64,000 bases of DNA from Chryseobacterium antibioticum (lineage in GTDB: Bacteria > Bacteroidota > Bacteroidia > Flavobacteriales > Weeksellaceae): NCBI RefSeq assembly GCF_012927325.1, contig NZ_JABBGI010000021.1:17393-81392 (forward strand). The letters are read 5' to 3'. The position numbers were made by a program, and so were the translations under genes. The notes under the pieces were generated by a model. That model saw only the letters and a program-made list of their open reading frames with translations. It searched no databases and was not told the origin of the DNA. Of the stretch, positions 26,396 through 34,642 are shown in pieces (positions within the stretch are counted from its first letter, which is position 1; every line of letters begins with the position of its first letter).

Positions 26396-26827
26396 ATGGC
26401 TAAATTAAATCCATACCTCAATTTTGACGGAAAAGCAGAAGAAGCTTTTACCTTTTACAAATCTGTTTTCGGAGGAGAATTCCGTGGAGAGGTTTTCAAA
26501 ATGGGCAATGCCCCGGGAACCGAAAACTTATCAGACGAAGAAAAAAACAGGGTGATGCATATTGCTTTGCCAATCGGAGATGACCTTCTTATGGCTTCGG
26601 ATATTGTTCCAAGCTTTGGACAGACCCTTAATGTAGGAAATAATAATTATGTTTCAATTTTCCCGGAGTCCAGAGACGAAGCAGACAGACTGTTCAAAGG
26701 ACTTTCTGAAGGCGGGAATGTAGAAATGCCGATTGAAGACCAGTTTTGGGGCGATTATTTCGGAAGCTTTCAAGACAGGTACGGAGTTCATTGGATGGTG
26801 AACTATAATGAAGAATACACAAAATAA
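26396..26827 (+). CDS. VOC protein, PhnB-like
   Basis: A 143-residue VOC protein of the PhnB/DUF1338-like type: KLNPYLNFDGKAEEAFTFYK, SVFGGEFRGEVFKMG, VMHIALPIGDDLLMASD, then EDQFWGDYFGSFQDRYGVHW. The 'FWGxxxGxxxDxxGxxW' ending is the hallmark of PhnB-like proteins. Metal or substrate unknown. Confidence 0.9.
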   Translation: MAKLNPYLNFDGKAEEAFTFYKSVFGGEFRGEVFKMGNAPGTENLSDEEKNRVMHIALPIGDDLLMASDIVPSFGQTLNVGNNNYVSIFPESRDEADRLFKGLSEGGNVEMPIEDQFWGDYFGSFQDRYGVHWMVNYNEEYTK

Positions 26828-26902
26828 TCTTATATTTAACTCAATTATAAGGGCAGTTCAAACCCGGACTGCCTTTTTACTTCAACATTAAAAAGTAGAA
26901 TT

Positions 26903-27316
26903 ATGGATCCTATTAAGATAGATATTACGATTTTAGCTCCTGTAGAAAAGGTTTGGAATTATTTTAATGAACCAAAACACATCACAAAATGGAATTTCGC
27001 CCATGAAACCTGGGAATGTCCAAGTTCGGAAAATGATTTGAGAGTAGGAGGTAAATTTAAGACCAGAATGGAAGCGAAAGACAAAAGTTTCGGTTTTGAT
27101 TTTGAAGGAATCTATGATGAGGTGATTCCGAATGCCCATCTCAAATATCATTTAGAAGACGGAAGAAAAGTAGAAGTTATATTTGACAAGATAGACGAAA
27201 ATACGACCAAGGTGACCGAAATTTTCGATCCTGAAAAACAGAATTCCGTGGAGATGCAAAGAGACGGCTGGTATGCTATTCTCAATAATTTTCACAAGTA
27301 CGTTGAAAATCACTAA
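26903..27316 (+). CDS. SRPBCC domain protein (AHSA1 type)
   Basis: A 137-residue protein: KIDITILAPVEKVWNYFNEP, KHITKWNFAHETWECPSSEN, FDFEGIYDEVIPNAHLKYHL, and QRDGWYAILNNFHKYVE. The order of strands and terminal helix fits AHSA1 proteins. 75 nt after the PhnB-like gene and 17 nt before the next small gene. Confidence 0.9.
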   Translation: MDPIKIDITILAPVEKVWNYFNEPKHITKWNFAHETWECPSSENDLRVGGKFKTRMEAKDKSFGFDFEGIYDEVIPNAHLKYHLEDGRKVEVIFDKIDENTTKVTEIFDPEKQNSVEMQRDGWYAILNNFHKYVENH

Positions 27317-27333
27317 AACACACAAGTGCAGTC

Positions 27334-27591
27334 ATGATCAATCTCTTAATAATGGCAAAATGTTTAGGCTCTATTTGTGCTGTTAATCATGTTGTTAAAA
27401 GTAATAATTTCCTGTGTGGTATTATTGCAGTACCGGCGAGAAGGTCTTTAGAAAGAGAAAAAATAGACTCTTTTGAAAAACTTTCGGACTATTCTGAAGA
27501 AGAGATCATGCAACTTCATGGTTTCGGGAAGAACGCCATGGAAAAACTTAAAAATCATATGAAGGAACATCAGGTTTCTTTCAAAAATTGA
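27334..27591 (+). CDS. Small protein with RpoA C-terminal-domain-like HhH fold
   Basis: 85 residues. The C-terminal 55 (AVPARRSLEREKIDSFEKLS, YSEEEIMQLHGFGKNAMEKL) match the helix-hairpin-helix pattern of the RNA polymerase alpha C-terminal domain, as in stand-alone 'RpoA-CTD-like' proteins of Bacteroidota. The first 35 residues (MAKCLGSICAVNHVVKS, LCGII) are unusual and carry three Cys without a clear zinc ribbon. It starts 17 nt after an SRPBCC gene. Nucleic-acid or polymerase contact is inferred only from the fold. Confidence 0.7.
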   Translation: MINLLIMAKCLGSICAVNHVVKSNNFLCGIIAVPARRSLEREKIDSFEKLSDYSEEEIMQLHGFGKNAMEKLKNHMKEHQVSFKN

Positions 27592-27682
27592 CACCTGTAA
27601 TTACCGGATATTTTTTGTCATTGTGGGCCCAATTGGTTTGCAGTGATTCATAAAACTATATATCAACCCTAAATTTAATAGT

Positions 27683-28549
27683 ATGAATAACGATATTTTT
27701 CCATGTCTCTGGTTTGATGAAGAGGCTAAAGAAGCCGCAGAATTCTATGGCCAGGTCTTCGACGGAAAGATCACCGCAGATACTCCTGTAGTCATGAATA
27801 TGGATCTGTTCGGGCAGAAACTGATGCTGCTGAACGGAGGTCCCCACTTTAAAAAGAATGCATCCATTTCCTTTATGGTCATCTGCGAAACAGAGGATGA
27901 GGTACAACAGTATTGGGATCAGCTGACAGAAGGAGGAATTGTTCTTATGGCTCTGGATTCTTATTCCTGGAGCAAGAAGTACGGCTGGGTGCAGGATAAG
28001 TACGGCGTTAGCTGGCAGCTGTTTTTAGGAGACAAACAGGGATCGCAGAAAATCATTCCTACGATGATGTTCATCCATGAGAATAACGGAAAAGCAATGG
28101 AAGCGATGGAGTTTTATACCCAGACATTCCCCAATTCAAGCATTGGAAATATCCTGAGATATGGAGACGGCGGAGAAGGACACCCTATATCCGAGCCCGC
28201 TGAAAATGTACAGCATGCTCATTTTACCATTGACGGTTACAGCTTTTTCTGTATGGATAATTCTTATGATCATCCATTCGATTTCAATGAAGGAGTTTCT
28301 ATCGTGATCATGACCGATGACCAAAAGCAAACCGATCACCTTTGGAACACCCTTATTTCAGAAGGTGGAAGAGAAAGCATGTGCGGCTGGCTGAAAGACA
28401 AATACGGAGTAAGCTGGCAGATTGTTCCCAAAAGACTGATTGAATTAATGAACGATTCAGATCAGTTGAAGGCTCAAAAAGTAGTTCAGGCGATGATGAA
28501 GATGCAGAAAATAGTTGTGGAGCAATTGGAGGAGGCCTATCGTTCATAA
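27683..28549 (+). CDS. Two-domain PhnB-like VOC protein (copy 1)
   Basis: A 288-residue protein made of two PhnB-like VOC modules: FPCLWFDEEAKEAAEFYGQV, FGQKLMLLNGGPHFKKNASI, YGWVQDKYGVSWQLFLGD, then PTMMFIHENNGKAMEAMEFY, TIDGYSFFCMDNSYDHPFDF and GWLKDKYGVSWQIVPKRLIE. Annotated relatives are called 3-demethylubiquinone-9 3-methyltransferase-like, but the fold is VOC and no methyltransferase site is present. A paralogue follows at 28624. Confidence 0.9.
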   Translation: MNNDIFPCLWFDEEAKEAAEFYGQVFDGKITADTPVVMNMDLFGQKLMLLNGGPHFKKNASISFMVICETEDEVQQYWDQLTEGGIVLMALDSYSWSKKYGWVQDKYGVSWQLFLGDKQGSQKIIPTMMFIHENNGKAMEAMEFYTQTFPNSSIGNILRYGDGGEGHPISEPAENVQHAHFTIDGYSFFCMDNSYDHPFDFNEGVSIVIMTDDQKQTDHLWNTLISEGGRESMCGWLKDKYGVSWQIVPKRLIELMNDSDQLKAQKVVQAMMKMQKIVVEQLEEAYRS

Positions 28550-28623
28550 AGCCAAAATAGTCAAATTATTTCTTGTGAGTTGGCCATTGCTACCAACTGA
28601 AAATTCCACTAAAATCTTAAATT

Positions 28624-29478
28624 ATGAATAATAATATCTTTCCATGCATTTTGTGCGGTGGAGATGCTAAAAAATCAGCAGATTTTTATTGTGAGCTATT
28701 TAACGGGAAAATTACCGTAGATACAGAGGTTGTTATTAATATTGAGCTTTTCGGACAGAAAATAATGCTTCTTAATGGTCCACAACAGGAGAAAAATCCT
28801 TCAGTCTCTTTTATGGTGATCTGTGATACTGAAAATGAAGTACAACAATATTGGGATAAGCTAAAAGAGGGAGGGGAAGTTCTGATGGATCTCGATGCCT
28901 ACCCCTGGAGTAAGAAATATGGCTGGATACAGGATCAGTATGGGGTTAGCTGGCAGCTGTATTTAGGTGAAAAGGCAAGCGACCAGAAACTGGTTCCTAC
29001 CTTGATGTTTATTCATCACAACAACGGAAAAGCTGTGGAAGCTATAGAGTTTTATACAAAGGTTTTTCCCAATTCAAGTATTGGAAATATATCAAAATAT
29101 GAAGATGGAGGAGAGTCTGTGGAGAATCCTGAGCATGTCATGCACGCCCATTTTACCCTGAATGATTACAGTTTGTTCTGTATGGATAGTTCGCATGATC
29201 ATCAGTATGATTTTAATGAGGGCATTTCAATGGTGGTGATGACTGACGGTCAGGAAGAAACCGATTATTTCTGGAACAGTCTTTCCGCTGAAGGAGGCAA
29301 CGAAGAAGTGTGCGGATGGGTAAAAGATAAGTATGGGTTAAGCTGGCAGATCTTTCCAAAACAGTCAATGAAGTTGGTGAGTGACCCCGATAAGGATAAA
29401 GTTCAGAAAGTTCTTCAAGCGATTATGAAAATGAAGAATATTATCATAAAAGACCTGGAAGAGGCTTATCATTCTTAA
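28624..29478 (+). CDS. Two-domain PhnB-like VOC protein (copy 2)
   Basis: A 284-residue tandem paralogue of the gene at 27683, module for module: FPCILCGGDAKKSADFYCEL, GWIQDQYGVSWQLYLGEKAS, FIHHNNGKAVEAIEFYTKVF and GWVKDKYGLSWQIFPKQSMK. The N-terminal module differs most (LCGG for WFDE), so copy 2 may have a different ligand. The two genes are close to identical in organisation and clearly arose by tandem duplication. Confidence 0.9.
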   Translation: MNNNIFPCILCGGDAKKSADFYCELFNGKITVDTEVVINIELFGQKIMLLNGPQQEKNPSVSFMVICDTENEVQQYWDKLKEGGEVLMDLDAYPWSKKYGWIQDQYGVSWQLYLGEKASDQKLVPTLMFIHHNNGKAVEAIEFYTKVFPNSSIGNISKYEDGGESVENPEHVMHAHFTLNDYSLFCMDSSHDHQYDFNEGISMVVMTDGQEETDYFWNSLSAEGGNEEVCGWVKDKYGLSWQIFPKQSMKLVSDPDKDKVQKVLQAIMKMKNIIIKDLEEAYHS

Positions 29479-29587
29479 GATAGATTGGCTAAAAGGTGAA
29501 AAATAAATTCCTCTTTTAGCCCTTTTCCGTTTGTATGTTTCAGTTTTCGGCTTGCTGTTTGATGTAGTTTAGGGAAAAGATTTGCTT

Positions 29588-30421
29588 ATGAAAACACAGA
29601 ACAAGTCACAATCCAAATCAAAAGTTCCCAAAGAAGGACTTTTCCCGGAAATCATCCGTAACGATTATGAGGGAAGCCGGAAGCTCAAAGGAAAAAAGGC
29701 GGTCATCTCAGGAGGAGACAGTGGAATAGGCCAGGCTGTAGCCGTTCATTTTGCCAGAGAATGTGCAGATGTTGCAATCATTTACAATGAAAGTGATGAC
29801 GATGCTAAAGAAACCAAAAGATTGGTAGAAAATGAAGGCCAGCAATGTATGCTCATCAAAGGAGATCTCACCAGAAAAGCATTCAGAGCAAAATGTGTGG
29901 AAAGGATAAAAAAAGAGTGGAAGAATTTGGATATTCTGGTTAACAATGCAGGAATTCATACTTCGAAAAACACTCTGGAAAAGATATCTGATAAGCAAAT
30001 TCAGGAAACTTTTAATACCAATATACTTTCGATGATTTCTTTAACGAGAGATTATCTGCCTTTAATCAGTGAAGGAGGCCGGATTATCTGCACCACTTCT
30101 GTTACAGCATACCGTGGAAGTGATCATCTGATCGATTATGCAGCAACCAAAGGGGCTATTTTATCTTTTATCCGGTCATTGTCAACCAATCTTGCTGAAA
30201 AGAAAATAACAGTGAACGGAATTGCTCCCGGACCCATCTGGACGCCTCTTGTAAAAGAAGCTTTTGATGATCTTTCAACATTTGGAAAAGATACTCCTAT
30301 GAAAAGGGCAGGACAGCCTTCAGAAGTGGCGCCGGCTTATGTTTTCCTTGCTTCAAAAGATGCCACTTATATTACAGGAGAAGTAATTCATATCAATGGC
30401 GGAGATTTCGTTGGAGGATAA
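29588..30421 (+). CDS. SDR-family oxidoreductase
   Basis: A 277-residue short-chain dehydrogenase starting at ATG 29588 (MKTQNKSQSKSKVPKEGLFP). Cofactor site: KKAVISGGDSGIGQAVAVHF; NNAG motif: LVNNAGIHTSKNTLE; catalytic Tyr-x3-Lys: DYAATKGAILSF after TSVTAYRG. The substrate pocket ends NGIAPGPIWTPLVKEAF. It resembles the YghA/YhxC-like group, a glycerol/aldehyde stress group. Single gene, followed by a repeat array. Confidence 0.9.
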   Translation: MKTQNKSQSKSKVPKEGLFPEIIRNDYEGSRKLKGKKAVISGGDSGIGQAVAVHFARECADVAIIYNESDDDAKETKRLVENEGQQCMLIKGDLTRKAFRAKCVERIKKEWKNLDILVNNAGIHTSKNTLEKISDKQIQETFNTNILSMISLTRDYLPLISEGGRIICTTSVTAYRGSDHLIDYAATKGAILSFIRSLSTNLAEKKITVNGIAPGPIWTPLVKEAFDDLSTFGKDTPMKRAGQPSEVAPAYVFLASKDATYITGEVIHINGGDFVGG

Positions 30422-30425
30422 AATC

Positions 30426-30474
30426 AGAAGTTAGAGGCTAGAAATTAGAAGTTAGAAGTTAGAAGTTAGAAACT
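30426..30474 (+). repeat. Heptamer array, seven units of AGAAGTT
   Basis: Seven consecutive 7-nt units beginning AGA: AGAAGTT, AGAGGCT, AGAAATT, then AGAAGTT three times, then AGAAACT. It begins 5 nt after the SDR stop codon. Confidence 0.85.
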
Positions 30475-30514
30475 GGAAGTATAACGATCAATAGTAGTAT
30501 TTTTAACATTTACC

Positions 30515-30563
30515 ATCTGAAATCTGACGTCTGGCATCTTGGCTCTTGATTCTTGACTCTATC
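30515..30563 (+). repeat. Heptamer array, seven units of nTCTxGx
   Basis: Seven 7-nt units: ATCTGAA, ATCTGAC, GTCTGGC, ATCTTGG, CTCTTGA, TTCTTGA, CTCTATC. The TCTTGA units are the reverse complement of the TCAAGA words in the 34261 array. Confidence 0.75.
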
Positions 30564-30583
30564 TAACCCTAAATAAAAAAACA

Positions 30584-31012
30584 ATGCAAAAAATATTTTT
30601 TGAAATTCAAATCGATGCACCGAGTGAGAAAGTGTGGGATGTACTTTGGAGTGACATCACTTACAGACAATGGACTACTGCTTTTACAGAAGGTTCTTTT
30701 TATCAGGGAACATTTGAAGAGGGAAGTATCATGAAATTTTTTGATCCCAACAATAACGGAATGTACAGCCGTGTTGAAAAAAATATACCCCACAAAGAAG
30801 TCAAATTCCTGCACCTCGGAGAAATTTATGATGGTGTAGAAACACCCCAGGATTGGGGCGAAGCTACAGAAGCTTATATTTTAGAAGAAACAGAAATAGG
30901 GACAATTTTAAAAATTGAAATTCAGACTCCTGAAGAGTTTAAAGAGTATTTTGAAGAAAAATTTCCGACAGCTTTAGGAATTGTGAAAAATCTTTCTGAA
31001 AATCAATTATAA
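30584..31012 (+). CDS. SRPBCC domain protein
   Basis: A 142-residue START/AHSA1-like protein: FFEIQIDAPSEKVWDVLWSD, YRQWTTAFTEGSFYQGTFEE, SIMKFFDPNNNGMYSRVEKN, IPHKEVKFLHLGEIYDGVET, and FPTALGIVKNLSENQL. Related to the next gene (31047), with which it forms a tandem pair 34 nt apart. Ligand unknown. Confidence 0.9.
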   Translation: MQKIFFEIQIDAPSEKVWDVLWSDITYRQWTTAFTEGSFYQGTFEEGSIMKFFDPNNNGMYSRVEKNIPHKEVKFLHLGEIYDGVETPQDWGEATEAYILEETEIGTILKIEIQTPEEFKEYFEEKFPTALGIVKNLSENQL

Positions 31013-31046
31013 ACTGCAAAAATCATCAACCATAAAAATTTAAAAT

Positions 31047-31490
31047 ATGGAAACCTTATCTTACGAAATCATTATCAACGCCTCATTACAGAAAGTATGG
31101 GACGTTCTGTGGACTCCCGAAACCTATACCGAATGGACTCAGTATTTCGGTCCCGGATCTGTAATGAAATCCGACTGGAAAGTGGGCGGAAAAACTTATT
31201 TTGTGAATGCAGAAGGGGCAGGGATGGTATCAACTATCGACAGTCTGGATGAACCCAATCAGATCATTTTCAAACATCTGGGAATGGTAGATAAAGAAGG
31301 CAACGAAGACATACACAGCAAAGAAGTAATGGAATGGAGTGGTGCTTTCGAAAAGTATATTCTTATCGATCTGGATGGGAAAACCAAACTTCATACTGAG
31401 GTACAGGTCGAAAAAGAATGGAGAGAGCATCTGAATACGGGATTTTTAAAAGGCCTGGAAGTGGTAAAAAATCTTGCCGAAAATAAATAA
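31047..31490 (+). CDS. SRPBCC domain protein (tandem paralogue)
   Basis: A 147-residue paralogue of 30584: LSYEIIINASLQKVWDVLWT, PETYTEWTQYFGPGSVMKSD, IIFKHLGMVDKEGNEDIHSK and KGLEVVKNLAENK. Both keep the VWDVLW and VKNLxEN blocks. The gene ends near a 14-bp perfect hairpin at 31516 that closes the run of small-molecule proteins. Confidence 0.9.
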   Translation: METLSYEIIINASLQKVWDVLWTPETYTEWTQYFGPGSVMKSDWKVGGKTYFVNAEGAGMVSTIDSLDEPNQIIFKHLGMVDKEGNEDIHSKEVMEWSGAFEKYILIDLDGKTKLHTEVQVEKEWREHLNTGFLKGLEVVKNLAENK

Positions 31491-31515
31491 TCCATATATT
31501 ACTTTAACAAAAAAG

Positions 31516-31546
31516 AACCTAATAGATTTTTGAAATCTATTAGGTT
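31516..31546 (+). terminator. 14-bp perfect hairpin with TTG loop
   Basis: AACCTAATAGATTT, TTG, AAATCTATTAGGTT, followed by TAATATGG. Same short-loop style as the hairpins at 2841, 8355 and 35947. Confidence 0.65.
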
Positions 31547-31605
31547 TAATATGGATATCATGTGAAGATGCATTATCTTTCTAATCAGTTATAACCAACA
31601 ATCCT

Positions 31606-32064
31606 ATGAAATTATTAAGCATCCTTTTTGGAACATTTATTCTCGCGTTACTTGCCACCTTTGTTCTTCAGGGAAAACCTGATTTTCTATTCTCCGGAAA
31701 TCTGGGAATGGCTGTATTCATTATATTTACAGGTTTTTCACACTTTAAATTTCAGAAAGGAATGGGCATGATGATTCCCGAGTTTGTTCCCGGTAAAATG
31801 TTCTGGGTTTACTGTACGGGAGTTCTTGAAATTGCTGCCGGAATAGGATTAATGATCCCTTCAATACGTGAATTGACTGCGATACTTCTTCTTATTTTTT
31901 ATATCCTGGTTTTTATGGCGAACATCAATTCTTCAAAGAAAAACATCAATATTTTCAAAGCAGATTATACCGGTCCCGGCATGCAGTATCTTTACCGTGA
32001 AAGAATCCCAATGCAGATTATTCTGATAGCATGGACCATATATTTTGGAATTTATTTAAATTAA
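31606..32064 (+). CDS. DoxX-like membrane protein
   Basis: A 152-residue protein with four hydrophobic spans: LLSILFGTFILALLATFVL, LGMAVFIIFTGFSHF, VYCTGVLEIAAGIGLMI, and AILLLIFYILVFMAN. The FTGFSHF and VLEIAAGIGL stretches fit the DoxX/DoxD-like family (oxidoreductase-associated membrane proteins). No fused partner. Single gene with its own ORF-free upstream gap. Confidence 0.8.
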   Translation: MKLLSILFGTFILALLATFVLQGKPDFLFSGNLGMAVFIIFTGFSHFKFQKGMGMMIPEFVPGKMFWVYCTGVLEIAAGIGLMIPSIRELTAILLLIFYILVFMANINSSKKNINIFKADYTGPGMQYLYRERIPMQIILIAWTIYFGIYLN

Positions 32065-32111
32065 ACCCATCTGTTTAAATAAACTCATTCTATCATTTTT
32101 TTCATAATTGA

Positions 32112-32137
32112 TGTAACATTTTGAGGTTAAAGGTGTC
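32112..32137 (+). promoter_or_regulatory. Putative ECF-type promoter TGTAAC-N15-GTGTC
   Basis: TGTAAC at 32112-32117 and GTGTCCTA from 32133, 15 nt between, 60 nt before the S9 peptidase ATG. The -35 word equals the boxes at 6941 and 7193 but the -10 word differs, so it would be read by a different ECF factor. Confidence 0.4.
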
Positions 32138-32195
32138 CTATTATAGAGAAGACTTACAAAGTTGACCTAACACTTAACATTAAATCACATGAGTT

Positions 32196-34202
32196 ATGAA
32201 TCTGAATACTAAAATTTTTGGTGCGGCTCAAATCGTACTATCAGCCATTATGATCAATGCACAGACTTCAACGGCTAAACTGCCGGGCGACCTTACGCTT
32301 CCTACTTCCAAAGAAAATCTGGATAAGCTGATTTCCTATGATAAAGGGAACTTCAAGTACAAAGTAGAAGACTATTTTGCCAGACCCAATGCTTCACAGT
32401 TTAAAATTTCACCGGACGGGCAATATCTTTCCTATAAAGAAAAAGACAAAGACAAAAAGAATCACGTCTATGTAAAAGAACTGAAAACAGGGAAAATCAC
32501 GAAAGCTATCGTAGAAAAAGATGATCTTATCGGAAATTACGGCTGGCTGGACAAAAAAAGACTTTTCTACACGCAGGATAAAGGAGGGAATGAAAATACC
32601 CATATGTATGCCGTAGATATTGACGGACAGAATCTTAAAGATCTGACTCCTTTTGATGGAGTAACCCTCAATTACGCAGATATCATTAAGGATACAGAAT
32701 TCGTTATTGTTGCTCTGAATAAAAATAATAAACAGATTTTTGAACCTTATAAAATCAATTTCAATACAGGTGAAATGACTCAGCTTTTTGAAAATAAAGA
32801 CGTTAATAATCCTATCGACGGCTATATTTTTGACAAGAAAGGGAATATGAGGGGATATACGGTTCTGGAAAATGGATTGACCACAAAGACCTACTATAAA
32901 GATTTGGAGACGGGTAAATTTAACCTGATCAAATCAACAGACTGGAAAAACACCTTCAATATTATTGGATTAAACGATAACTCTAAAAATAAAGATGAAG
33001 CGTATGTAGTCACCAATTTAGACAGTGATAAAGAAAGAATCGTGCTGTATGATCTGAAGAAAAATGCAATTATAAAAGAAGTGTATTCTAATCCTGTATA
33101 TGATGTCAGTTCTATAAGTACTGCTCGTAAAAACAGGAATTATGAACTGGATTATATCAGTTATAACGGGGTTAAAAGTGAGACCATTCCGGTAAGTAAA
33201 TTTTATAAAGAAGTTTACGACAAATTAAAATCTGAATTCAAAGACAAAGAATTTTCGGTGGTTTCCTCCGATGATAATGAAGACAAGCTTTTAGTGGTAG
33301 TAGGAAGCGATAGATTATATGGAACTTATTATGAATATGATACAAAATCTAAACAGATAAAACTTCTGTATAACTTGATGCCACAGCTGAAAGAAGAGGA
33401 TATGGCAGAAATGAGGCCTATTGAATTCAAAAGCAGAGACGGGCTGACAATTCGGGGGTATATCACAATGCCGAAAGATGCGGTTAATGGCAAGAAAGTT
33501 CCATTGATTGTTAATCCTCACGGCGGCCCGCAGGGTGTTAGAGATAATTGGGGATTCAATCCTGAAGACCAGCTTTTTGCCAGTAGAGGATATGCAACAC
33601 TGCATGTGAATTTCAGAATTTCAGGAGGTTATGGAAAAGAATTTCAACACTCAGGCTATAAGCAGATAGGGCGTAAAGCAATGGATGATGTGGAAGATGG
33701 AGTAAAATACGTGATAGAACAAGGCTGGATCGATAAAAATAAAATCGCCATCTACGGGGGAAGCCACGGTGGTTATGCGACCCTGATGGGACTTATCAAA
33801 ACACCGGATCTTTACGCGTGTGGAGTAGACTATGTAGGAGTTTCCAATATCTTCACATTCTTCGAATCTTTCCCGGAATACTGGAAACCTTACAAAGAAA
33901 TGGTAAAAGAAATATGGTATAATCTGGACGATCCCAAAGAAGCTGAAATTGCTAAAGAAGTTTCTCCTGTCTTCCATATTGATAAGATCAAAAAACCTTT
34001 ATTTGTAGTTCAGGGAGCCAATGATCCAAGAGTGAATATCAATGAATCAGATCAGATTGTAAAGGCGATGCGTGCCAAAGGAGTTGATGTTCCGTACATG
34101 GTAAAATATGATGAAGGTCACGGATTCAGAAAAGAGCCAAGCAGAATAGAACTGTATAAATATATGATGGGCTTCTTTGCCGAGAATTTCAACAAGAAAT
34201 AA
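32196..34202 (+). CDS. S9-family peptidase (prolyl oligopeptidase-like)
   Basis: A 668-residue protein with a signal peptide (MNLNTKIFGAAQIVLSAIMI, then NAQ), an N-terminal seven-blade propeller (repeated KxGxL/DLKT strands, residues about 60-390) and a C-terminal alpha/beta hydrolase. Nucleophile: IAIYGGSHGGYATLMG (GGSHGG); Asp: VVQGANDPRVNINES; His: YDEGHGFRKEPS. Acts on oligopeptides in the periplasm; substrate preference unknown. Upstream lies a TGTAAC-N15-GTGTC box, downstream 350 nt of repeat arrays. Confidence 0.9.
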   Translation: MNLNTKIFGAAQIVLSAIMINAQTSTAKLPGDLTLPTSKENLDKLISYDKGNFKYKVEDYFARPNASQFKISPDGQYLSYKEKDKDKKNHVYVKELKTGKITKAIVEKDDLIGNYGWLDKKRLFYTQDKGGNENTHMYAVDIDGQNLKDLTPFDGVTLNYADIIKDTEFVIVALNKNNKQIFEPYKINFNTGEMTQLFENKDVNNPIDGYIFDKKGNMRGYTVLENGLTTKTYYKDLETGKFNLIKSTDWKNTFNIIGLNDNSKNKDEAYVVTNLDSDKERIVLYDLKKNAIIKEVYSNPVYDVSSISTARKNRNYELDYISYNGVKSETIPVSKFYKEVYDKLKSEFKDKEFSVVSSDDNEDKLLVVVGSDRLYGTYYEYDTKSKQIKLLYNLMPQLKEEDMAEMRPIEFKSRDGLTIRGYITMPKDAVNGKKVPLIVNPHGGPQGVRDNWGFNPEDQLFASRGYATLHVNFRISGGYGKEFQHSGYKQIGRKAMDDVEDGVKYVIEQGWIDKNKIAIYGGSHGGYATLMGLIKTPDLYACGVDYVGVSNIFTFFESFPEYWKPYKEMVKEIWYNLDDPKEAEIAKEVSPVFHIDKIKKPLFVVQGANDPRVNINESDQIVKAMRAKGVDVPYMVKYDEGHGFRKEPSRIELYKYMMGFFAENFNKK

Positions 34203-34260
34203 TACAGATTGTATAATTATAGGAACGGAGAGTGTTATGCTTTCCGTTTTTTTGTGGATA

Positions 34261-34351
34261 GAGTCGTGAGTCGAGAATCAAGAGTCAAGAGTCAAGAGTC
34301 AAGAATCAAGAACCAAGAACCAAGAACCAAGATTCCAGATATCAGATATGA
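34261..34351 (+). repeat. Heptamer array, thirteen units of GAxTCxA
   Basis: Thirteen 7-nt units, from GAGTCGT through GAATCAA, GAGTCAA (three times), GAATCAA, GAACCAA (three times), GATTCCA, GATATCA, GATATGA. Starts 58 nt after the S9 stop codon. Units drift by substitution but the 7-nt phase never breaks. Confidence 0.85.
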
Positions 34352-34358
34352 GGTTTTA

Positions 34359-34424
34359 GGCTGAGACTGAGGCTAAGACTAAGACTAAGACTAAGACTAA
34401 GACTAAGACTAAGACTGAGATTAA
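34359..34424 (+). repeat. Hexamer array, eleven units of GACTAA
   Basis: GGCTGA, GACTGA, GGCTAA, then GACTAA six times, GACTGA, GATTAA. It starts 7 nt after the heptamer array, so the unit length changes from 7 to 6 within one intergenic region. Confidence 0.85.
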
Positions 34425-34521
34425 GAGGTAATCATTTGAAGTTTAAATATTCAAAACTTATAATCCACTCACCCTGAAACAAAAACCCGGTACAGGATTT
34501 TTTTGTTCCGGTTTCAATCTC

Positions 34522-34561
34522 CTTCTCTAAAACTCTAAAACTCTAAAACTCAGAAACCCGC
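34522..34561 (+). repeat. Octamer array, five units of AAACTCTA
   Basis: CTTCTCTA, AAACTCTA, AAACTCTA, AAACTCAG, AAACCCGC. Third unit length in the same 440-nt gap. Similar octads occur at 54774. Confidence 0.7.
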
Positions 34562-34642
34562 TTCCAGAAACAAAATCCCAACAGTCAATAATTTTTTTTA
34601 AATTTATTAAAGTAAAACCAAAAGGCAGATCGTCATAGCAAT

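Noticed and set aside
30426..30563. CRISPR array
   Set aside because: Units of 7 nt are contiguous without spacers and there are no cas genes, so this is not CRISPR.
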